Assembly: GCF_040869045.1 (NCBI RefSeq)
Contig: NC_090322.1
Span: 187,983,477-188,047,476, forward strand
Reading direction: 5' to 3'
Source: Eurosta solidaginis
Taxonomy: Eukaryota > Arthropoda > Insecta > Diptera > Tephritidae
Length of the DNA: 64,000 nt
Under the pieces are notes generated by a model. It saw only the letters and a program-made list of their open reading frames with translations. It had not been told where the DNA came from and made no database searches. A program made the position numbers and the translations under genes. This document shows, in pieces, positions 56,870-64,000 of this stretch. Numbering within the stretch: the stretch's first letter is position 1; each line of letters opens with the position of its first letter.

Positions 56870-59613
56870 CTTAGGACAAAATTAAGTTACAATAAATTTA
56901 GTATTTCAGTTTAGCAAATATAAAAAAGCACCAACCATTTTCTTGATGTAATTACACAAGGACTTGTTATTTGATGTAGAAATGACATTCTCCACTCGAT
57001 AGGGTGGCGAAACGGTAACTTCATTGAATATTTGAATGTTAGCACCTTGCCAGGATACTTCATTAACCTGTAATAGAAAATAAAAAATTGGTTCAAGCAC
57101 CCATCTGACATATTTATGCACAACTTTCAGCCTTACATACAAAGATATTGCATGATTTATTATTATTATACATCTGATACCTTAAATTGCTTTGCAATTG
57201 TTCTATATAGTTCCTGTGCTTCTAAGCTAACATCCGCATTTCTCGACTTGAGATACGTTTGCCGGTGCTGCACTGTTTTACGCAATCGAATTTTTATCTG
57301 GAAGAAAAAAACATGGCGAACTGAGAGAAACTATTAAATATTTTAAGTTATTTCTGTTTTTACCTGTTCCAAGTTCAGCTTTTGTGGGTCCTCAACGAAG
57401 TTGCCATTGCACTCCTTGATCACTTGAACATTGCTGCATAGGGACAAATTTAGCACGTACACATCATTTAGCTGTTCGGAGTTTTTTGAACGACATTCTA
57501 TTTAAAATTTTAATTTCATTTAAAACAATATTTATTAAAGAAAACCTTGTTTTATTGATTATAAAATTATAAACAAAAATAATGTGGCTCTTCCTGAAAA
57601 TGTCGTGTTTTAACTCTTGCGAATAAATTGGATAATAAATAGTGAAAGCTATTATATTGCGTTTGATTTGCTAGTGATGACCAATAGATTGTCAATGTTC
57701 ATTCAACGAACGCGAGACGTTGCGAAGATGTCTACCTTCCTTATAGGCATATTTGATGTAACCATTACAGCAACGTAAAAAAAAAGTAACTACATGGGAA
57801 TACTTATGGCCGTGCATTTCTCCACCTGTGTGGTTTTAATTGCTGTTTGTTGTTGTTATAGCGTCAAAAAACTTCCCGAGGGACCAATTACAAGGCAATT
57901 GGCCAGCCGATTGCATGCTACGCATCTCCGATATGGTCGCCAACCCTAAAGATTACCCTGGAAGAAGCTACAGGCCTGGCAAAATACTGCCCTCAGAACC
58001 GCCACGGGTTGTCTCCTTATGTTCTCAGAACACGCATCTACATAATGAGGCGAGAATACTACCCATCAGGGAGAGAAATGAGATGCTAACAAAACAGTTC
58101 CTGTTGAATAACCAGAAACCTGGGCTTCCCAACAGACATCTGATTGAAGAGCCAACACCGCCCAGAGGCTTAAAGAGTCACCTCCGTAAGCACTATGAGG
58201 AAATACGGCACCTGAGAACACAGCCGTATGAAGCCAAAAAACATAAGCAGGTCTTTGGTGAACTCCATAAACAGACGTCGGACTCTATGTCAGGAATTGC
58301 CCGGTGAATCCAGTACTCAAAGAACAATACCCTAAACTTACAGAAGAGGAACGCACACTCCCTAGGGAAACGCGAGTCACTCTAGCGCAACTTCGATCTG
58401 GATACTGTAACAGGTTAAACTCTTACCTATCCAGAATCAACCCCGACATACACAATGTATGCCCTGCTTGCAATTTGTTCCCGCATGACACCAACCATCT
58501 CTTCAATTGTAATGTGGAATCAACGCCTCCAACACCTCTCACATCATGGTCCAACCCTGTTGAAACAGCAAGTTTCCTCGGGCTCCGGTTAGAGGACATT
58601 GATGACAATTTGTGATCGGTCACACTTATTGGATGGGGTGAAGCACTGCTACAACAATAACAACAATTCCCCGAGGGCTTAGCCGTATATGAATCCGGAA
58701 TCGATTTTTTTGTCCCCTCGCACCTTTGATTCTGTATGGCCACGGCCAGTATTGGCGGTAGCTTTAAATGGATTTGCGTCATGTCCTGCGGCACCCACAG
58801 TTTTTCAATTCGGCCATAACAAAATGATATGAAATAAAATAAATGTAAGGCGCCATAACCACCGAAGATATTTTAGACTGAGCTTTTCTTCCGATTTGCG
58901 TAGTGCTCTTTTTAATTTTTTCTACAAATTGGCGGGCCGGGACTTCTTGTTCTATGCCGACTCCGAGTGGCATCGGCAAGGCGGATGAGTTTTCACTGAG
59001 CTTTTCATAGCAGAACACTGCCCAGGGCCACCGCGGCTTAGAAAAATTGTCTTCTAATTGAAAAAACTTGATTCTAAAATTTTGATGTTGCTTTGACCGA
59101 GGCGTGAACCCAGGATCTTTAGTATGGTAGGCGGAGCACGCTACCATCACACAACAGCGGCCGCAGATATGACATAATAAATAATGCTTAGAACAATCAT
59201 CCGATAATAAACTGAATAATAAATATTGTATATGTGAATTACATATGAAAATGTGTGATAATTAAGTTGTGTTGTAATAATTTATGCTTTTTGAGGATCG
59301 TATTCCTGATATCAAAAAATTGTATGGGATGGCATATTTCCCGCTAAGACAGCAATTTCCAATCAATAATTTTGCCATCGCAACAACGGCAAAGCAAATT
59401 AGTGGCCTAAACGAAATGTTGTATCATAATTAAATTATTTTGAAATAATGCATATGTTTATGTATATATTTTTGTTCTTTTGAAAAGGATACTTAAAATT
59501 AGCATTTTTGTGTTGTGATCAAATGCTAGTACTTCGCCTTCCACCTCTTCGTTGAAACAAGTCGTGCAAAGCACAGATGATCCAATAGTGAAGCAATCAT
59601 TTACCGCAGCCAT
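56699..59613 (-). CDS. Lsm12: Lsm12 homologue (five coding exons)
   Basis: This is the fly LSM12 protein: an N-terminal Lsm fold followed by the anticodon-binding-like (AD) domain. In flies it partners ataxin-2 and Twenty-four in circadian translation. In order of translation the exons are 59613-59493, 57497-57364, 57297-57181, 57067-56936 and 56869-56699. All junctions are GT-AG and keep frame, giving 224 residues. The start MAAVNDCFTIGSSVLCTTC matches the family start with its paired cysteines. The AD domain carries SWQGANIQIFNEVTVSPPYR. The last exon adds a tail of about 45 residues that is mostly Ser, Ala, Thr and Gly, longer than in human LSM12. The first intron is 2.0 kb and holds a LINE fragment and a tRNA-derived SINE. 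No single-frame scan shows this gene. Confidence 0.93.
56936..57067 (-). CDS. Lsm12: Lsm12 exon 4: AD domain core
   Basis: The exon encodes 44 residues including WQGANIQIFNEVTVSPPYRV, the most recognisable LSM12 motif. It ends NYIKKM at the donor gttggt, a weaker but canonical GT. Confidence 0.92.
57181..57297 (-). CDS. Lsm12: Lsm12 exon 3: helix before AD domain
   Basis: The exon encodes 39 residues in phase 0, including SLEAQELYRTIAKQFK, which matches the conserved SLEGQQLFQTIHKTIK segment of LSM12. It is flanked by cttccag and gtatca. Confidence 0.9.
57364..57497 (-). CDS. Lsm12: Lsm12 exon 2: rest of Lsm fold
   Basis: The acceptor is aattttaaatag. The exon encodes CRSKNSEQLNDVYVLNLSLC and ends NLEQ before a gtaaaa donor. 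DVYVLNLSLCSNVQVIKE is the last strand pair of the Lsm domain. Confidence 0.9.
57840..58670 (+). mobile_element. Non-LTR retrotransposon 3' fragment, longest copy
   Basis: Lies in Lsm12 intron 1, antisense to the gene. The frame 57880-58307 encodes HNEARILPIRERNEMLTKQF and a leucine/His-rich tail ending MSGIAR. A shifted frame (58304-58615) gives TLAQLRSGYCNRLNSYLS and CPACNLFPHDTNHLFNC, the C-terminal zinc-type motif of a jockey-like LINE. The 3' UTR of about 55 bases ends CACTGCTACAACAATAACAA. Confidence 0.72.
58833..59165 (-). repeat. tRNA-derived SINE, second copy, 7-bp target duplication
   Basis: On the minus strand, TGTGATGGTAGCGTGCTCCG and GGGTTCACGCCTCGG are A- and B-box-like. GATATGA at 58826 and 59166 flanks the copy. 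About 80% similar to the copy at 14751 by eye. Confidence 0.82.
59493..59613 (-). CDS. Lsm12: Lsm12 exon 1: start of Lsm fold
   Basis: The exon encodes 40 residues plus one base. It contains GEVLAFDHNTKMLIL, the typical first strands of the Lsm fold, and ends at the donor gtatcc. The residue completed across the intron is Lys, followed by Cys, as in other LSM12 proteins. Confidence 0.9.
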
Positions 59614-60110
59614 ATTTTTCTGTTTTGTTATTCAATAGAGAAACCGCCACACAATATTCGCGATATTATTACTAATTTAATAAAACTTAATTTTCTTTAT
59701 CGACAATCTACCGTCAACGGTATAGCTGTCGTTTAATATAAACAATCCGTAGAGGTGATTTATTTTATAATAATGCAACAAATGTGGTGTGGTCCCCTTT
59801 TTGATTTTTTTTTTGCGGAAGTTATCTTTGTATCCACTGTAACTAAGGTTTATTAGACATTAACTTATACGGCACTACAGCCAATTTAAATAGTAATTTA
59901 GCATTTATTCACAACAAAAGTTGAAAAAATGTTAACGGGCCGTAATTAAATTTCTCTTCTAATTAATATTTTTAGTGGTGCTGGCGCTGTTTTGCTAGGA
60001 ATTATCGCTGTGCTGCACTTTACTTTTCAACTCCTTTATTTTCTTCACTGTTGTGGCTACACAAAATTGTTTCCGCGTATTTGGAACGATTTCTAATTAA
60101 ATGCTAATTG
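59614..60110. other. Lsm12 upstream flank
   Basis: AT-rich with no ORF. The Lsm12 leader and promoter are expected at about 59614-59760 on the minus strand. No TATA box stands out. Confidence 0.4.
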
Positions 60111-60118
60111 CAGAATAT

Positions 60119-60637
60119 GGTAATAGTCTAGTTGAGGGGTCGACTGCTAATACGCTACCAAAAATATCGAGAGAGGTGTCAAACGACGCGTCTTGACATC
60201 AGTATTAATAATCCGAAGGCGGAAAATAAAAATTTTAACGCGTTCAAAAGATATTAACGAAAAACCGAAAAAAGACCCGCGGGTACCTCCGAAACCGGGG
60301 GTCGGATCCATAGTATTTTTGCGCAGAACACCTTTCTGCGTTGGCGGCCTTCGGCCGCGATTATAAAAAATAACCCTGGGCTACGCCATGCCAAGTCCGG
60401 GTGTGTGGTATAACCGTGGCTACCGCCACGGTGATGCACAATTTTTTTTGGGGGTACAAACACAACAACAACCACATGGAAATCGCCAACTTCAAATGCA
60501 AATATCTCCGGACAGAGATAAAATTTTTCTTTTCCGCCATCGGATTATTGTTCTCGAGATTAATACGCGTCGTTTGACACCTCTCTCGATATTTTTGGTA
60601 GCGTATTAGCAGTCGACCCCTCAACTAGACTATTACC
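60119..60637. mobile_element. hAT-type miniature element with exact 8-bp target duplication
   Basis: Ends GGTAATAGTCTAGTTGAGGG and its exact complement bound 519 bases. CAGAATAT at 60111-60118 is repeated at 60638-60645. The inverted repeats extend over 100 bases. The core carries GGCGGCCTTCGGCCGC and GTGTGTGGTATAACCG, as at 6717. No ORF. Confidence 0.82.
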
Positions 60638-60963
60638 CAGAATATTTTGCAAAATTTATTTAGTTTTTCACACAGTGAAAAATAATAATAAACCGTTTAC
60701 GTAGACGTTGCCCATAAAATTTGGTTGCCAAAATCCAAAAACCAGATAAGCGAAAGCAGGGAACTAGCAAATTGAAAAACAAAATCCACATCAGTTTTCA
60801 GGCTATAGTGAAGTGGCATTAAGACCCAGTGTTGCCACTTTTAAACAAATCTAAACATTGCAGCTAAGCAAAATCAATCCAATTCACCGTACACAATAAT
60901 TTCATATGCAAAGAAAATTAGCGCTGATTTTGTTTTTTTTACCTATATCCTGTTGTACCAAAT

Positions 60964-61035
60964 GTGGTAATTGTTTAGTACAACTGCTAAAACTCGTCCA
61001 AAAAATATCGGGAGAGGTGTCAAAAGGGGTAGACT
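60964..61035. mobile_element. hAT-type element end, truncated
   Basis: GGTAATTGTTTAGTACAACTG-CTAAAACTCGTCC matches the left end of the element at 8305. A GC-rich unrelated stretch follows (61030-61120). Confidence 0.55.
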
Positions 61036-61259
61036 ATACATTAATGGATGGTTGGGGGAGGTGGAAGGGGTGGGGCGACTCCACGTTTCTAAAAACACCA
61101 CCCCCACCCGCCGGGGGCTTATAGTTTGATTATAATTTAATATTAAAGTTGCCAAAAAAAAATGCAAGAAAACGCAGTGAATTGAGCAAAAATGGTGCTA
61201 CCAGACTTCAAAATATGTATTAATAAAAAACGACAATCTATTTTAATCGCGCCTTTTTT

Positions 61260-63450
61260 ATACTCAGTTGAGCAGAGCTCACAGAGTATATTAAGTTTGA
61301 CTGGATAACGGTTGGTTGTACAGGTATAAAGAAATCGAGATAGATATAGACTTCCATATATCAAAATCATCAGGATCGAAAAAAAATTTGATTGAGCCAT
61401 GTCCGTCCGTCCGTCCGTCCGTTAACACGATAACTTGAGTAAATTTTGAGGTATCTTGATGAAATTTGGTATGTAGGTTCGTGAGCACCCATCTCAGATC
61501 GCTATTTAAAATGAACGATATCGGACTATAACCACGCCCACTTTTTCGATATCGAAAATTTCGAAAAACTGAAAAAGTGCGATAATTCATTACCAAAGAC
61601 AGATAAAGCGATGAAACTTGGTAGGTGGGTTGAACTTATGACGCAGAATAGAAAATTAGTAAAATTTTGGACAATGGGCGTGGCACCGCCCACTTTTAAA
61701 AGATGATAATTTAAAACTTTTGCAAGCTGTAATTTGGCAGTCGTTGAAGATATCATGATGAAATTTGGCAGGAACGTTACGCCTATCACTATATGTATGC
61801 TTAATAAAAATTAGCAAAATCGGAGAAGGACCACGCCCACTTTTAAAAAAATTTTTTTTTTTAAATTCAAATTTTTTAAATAAAAACTAATATCTTTACA
61901 GCATATAAGTAAATTATGCCAAAATCCAACTCCAGTAATGATATGGTGCAACAAAATAAAAAATAAAAGAAAATTTCAAAATGGGCGTGTCTCCGCCCTT
62001 TTTCATTTAATTTGTCTAGGATACTTTTAATGCCATAAGTCGAACAAAAATTTACCAATCCTTTTGAAATTTGGTAGAGGAATAGATTTTATGACGTTAA
62101 CTGTTTTCTGTGAAAATGGGTGAAATCGGTTGAAGCCACGCCCAGTTTTTATACACAGTCGTCCGTCTGTCCTTCCGCATGGCCCTTAACCCGATAACTT
62201 GAGCAAAAGTCGACATATCTTTACTGAACTTAGTTCACGTACTTATCTGAACTCACTTTATCTTGGTATAAAAAATGAACGAAATCCGACTATGACCACG
62301 CCCACTTTTTCGAAAATTACGGAAAATGAAAAAAATGCCATAATTCTATACCAAATACGAAAAAAGGGATGAAATATGGTAATTGGATTGGTTTATTGAC
62401 GCGAAATATTACTTTAGAAAAAACTTTGTAAAATGGTTGTGACACCTACCATATTAAGTAGAAGAAAATGAAAAAGTTCTGCAGGGCGAAATAAAAAACC
62501 CTTGAAATCTTGGCAGGTATTACATATATAAATAAATTAGCGGTATCCAACAGATGATGTTCTGGGTCACCCTGGTCCACATTTTGGTCGATATCTGGAA
62601 AATGCCTTCACATATACAACTACCACCACTCCCTTTTAAAACTCTCATTAATACCTTTAATTTGATACCAATATCGTACAAACACATTCTAAAGTCACCC
62701 CTGGTCCACCTTTATGGCGATATCTCGAAAAGGCGTCCACCTATAGAACTAAGCCCCACGCCCTTTTAAAATACTCATTAACACCTTTCGTTTGATACCC
62801 ATATCGTACAAACATATTCTAGAGTCACCCCTGGTCCACCTTTATGGCGATATCTCTGAAAAGGCGACCACCTATACAACTACCACCACTCCCTTTTAAA
62901 ACCCTCATTAATACCTTTAATTTTATACCCATATCGTACAAACAAATTCTAGGGTCACCCCTGGTCCACCTTTATGGCGATATCTCGAAACGGCGTCCAC
63001 CTATGGAACTAAGCATCACTCCCTTTAAAATACTCATTAACACCTTTCTTTTGATACCCATATTGTACAAACAAATTCTAGGGTCACCCCTGGTCCACCT
63101 TTATGGCGATACCTCGAAACGGCGTCCACCTATGGAACTAAGGATTACTCCCTTTTAAGATACTCATTAACACTTTTCATTTGATATCCATATCGTGCAA
63201 ACAAAGAGTCAACCCTGATCCATCTTTATGGCGATATCCCTAAATGGCGTCCACCTATAGACCTATGGCCCACTCCCTCATAAAATACGCTTTAGTGCCT
63301 TTCATTTGATAGATATGTCATACAAACACATTCCAGGGTTTCCCTCGGTTCATTTTCCTACATGGTTATTTTCCCTTATGTTGTCACCATAGCTCTCAAC
63401 TGAGTATGTAATGTTCGGTTACACCCGAACTTAATCTTCCTTACTTGTTT
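61260..63450. mobile_element. Non-coding 2.2-kb repeat with inverted ends and tandem core
   Basis: ATACTCAGTTGAG at 61260 and CTCAACTGAGTAT at 63395 pair. The left half has repeated ACCACGCCCACTTTT and TGATGAAATTTGG words and a (CCGT)n run near 61405. The right half is a tandem array. After the right end comes a GTTCGG/CCGAAC hairpin. I know the type as abundant in flies but cannot place it in a superfamily. Confidence 0.6.
62572..63345 (+). repeat. Tandem array, six units of about 125-130 bp
   Basis: CTGGTCCACCTTTATGGCGA or close variants recur at 62572, 62701, 62831, 62961, 63090 and 63215, with TTTGATACCCATATCGTACA in each unit. The open frames across it are repeat artefacts. Confidence 0.8.
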
Positions 63451-63469
63451 ATTCCAGATTTTCTTTTTT

Positions 63470-63670
63470 TTTTTTGAAGTAAACGTAATTTATTTAAAAA
63501 ATCACATTTTTTATTCCAAATATTCAATTTTTTATAAAATATAAGTAAATTATTTAAAAAAATAAAAATAGCGCGATTGGTTATTCCAAATTTTAACTTT
63601 TTTATAAAATATACGTAAATTATTTAAAAAAAATAAAAAGCGCCACAGGGGAAAATTTGGAATAAAAAAT
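63470..63670. repeat. AT-rich repeats of about 80 bp
   Basis: Three imperfect units with TTATTCCAAATTTTAACTTT and GTAAATTATTTAAAAAA. Confidence 0.55.
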
Positions 63671-63675
63671 CGCGC

Positions 63676-64000
63676 GATTTTTGGCCTATATCTCGAGACC
63701 CTAGTCACCCAGCGGTGTAAAACTTACTCTGCACTAAAGCACGCATCAACAGCTTCCATTTGATACCCATAATGTAAAAACACATTCTAGATGTATCATG
63801 GTCCATGTTTTGGCCTATATCTGGAGCCCCTAGTCACCCAGCGGTGTAAAGCTTACTCTGTACTGAAGCATACAGCAACAGCTTCAATTTGATACCCATA
63901 ATGTAAAAACACATTCTCGGTGTATCCGGGTCCACGCTTTGGCCTATATCTTGAGACCCTAGTCACCCAGCGGCATAAAACTTACTCTGTACTAGAGCAC
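63676..64000 (-). repeat. Tandem repeat matching the Helitron repeat, inverted
   Basis: Units of about 130 bp carry GGCCTATATCTCGAGACCCT and AGTCACCCAGCGGTGTAAA. They are the reverse of the units at 33045-33400. The array runs off the window end, so a second Helitron relative may lie to the right. Confidence 0.7.

Noticed and set aside
56703..56885. Acidic 60-codon plus-strand frame with an acceptor-like AG before it
   Set aside because: It is the complement of the serine-rich last exon of Lsm12, which has the correct splice sites and family motifs on the minus strand.
62554..63158. Two plus-strand frames with repeated PPIQLPPLPFKTLINTF-like units
   Set aside because: They are translations of the 125-130-bp non-coding tandem array. 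Unit length is not consistently a multiple of three and the frame is lost in later units.

Overview
The window is nuclear DNA of a higher fly. Three conserved animal genes with GT-AG introns can be read exon by exon: Usp7 (plus strand, three coding exons, 9144-32056), Tango4/PLRG1 (minus, three exons, 38120-44108) and Lsm12 (minus, five exons, 56699-59613). Almost everything else is transposable-element DNA. AT-rich spacers, Usp7 and Tango4 proteins close to the Drosophila length, and the mix of non-LTR, hAT-, piggyBac-, Harbinger- and Helitron-type repeats suggest a large-genome acalyptrate fly, probably a tephritid fruit fly. That taxonomic call is inference.

Layout. 1-9 kb: AT-rich flank with non-LTR scraps, TTAA- and hAT-type miniature elements, and a possible non-coding first exon of Usp7. 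9.1-32.1 kb: Usp7. Its first coding intron (15.8 kb) holds a CR1-like LINE broken by a SINE, a tRNA-derived SINE and a gutted Ty3/gypsy element, followed by a LOA/R1-type LINE with both ORFs open. Its second intron (3.7 kb) holds a RNase H LINE fragment and a PIF/Harbinger remnant. 33.0-35.3 kb: a non-autonomous Helitron. 35.5-37.8 kb: SINE and LINE debris. 38.1-44.1 kb: Tango4, whose 4.5-kb last intron contains a 436-bp near-identical copy of its own exon-2 donor region beside a long hairpin. 44.2-56.6 kb: miniature elements, palindromes and nested insertions, including an inverted copy of the Tango4 5' flank. 56.7-59.6 kb: Lsm12. 60-64 kb: a hAT-type miniature element with exact target duplication, a long non-coding tandem-repeat element and further tandem repeats.

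The three genes have unrelated household roles: ubiquitin removal, the splicing-associated WD40 complex, and an RNA-binding ataxin-2 partner. I see no operon-like cooperation. The unusual content is genome architecture: insertion nesting, palindromes, and copying of host gene pieces by or beside mobile DNA. I found no convincing new enzymatic or defence system.
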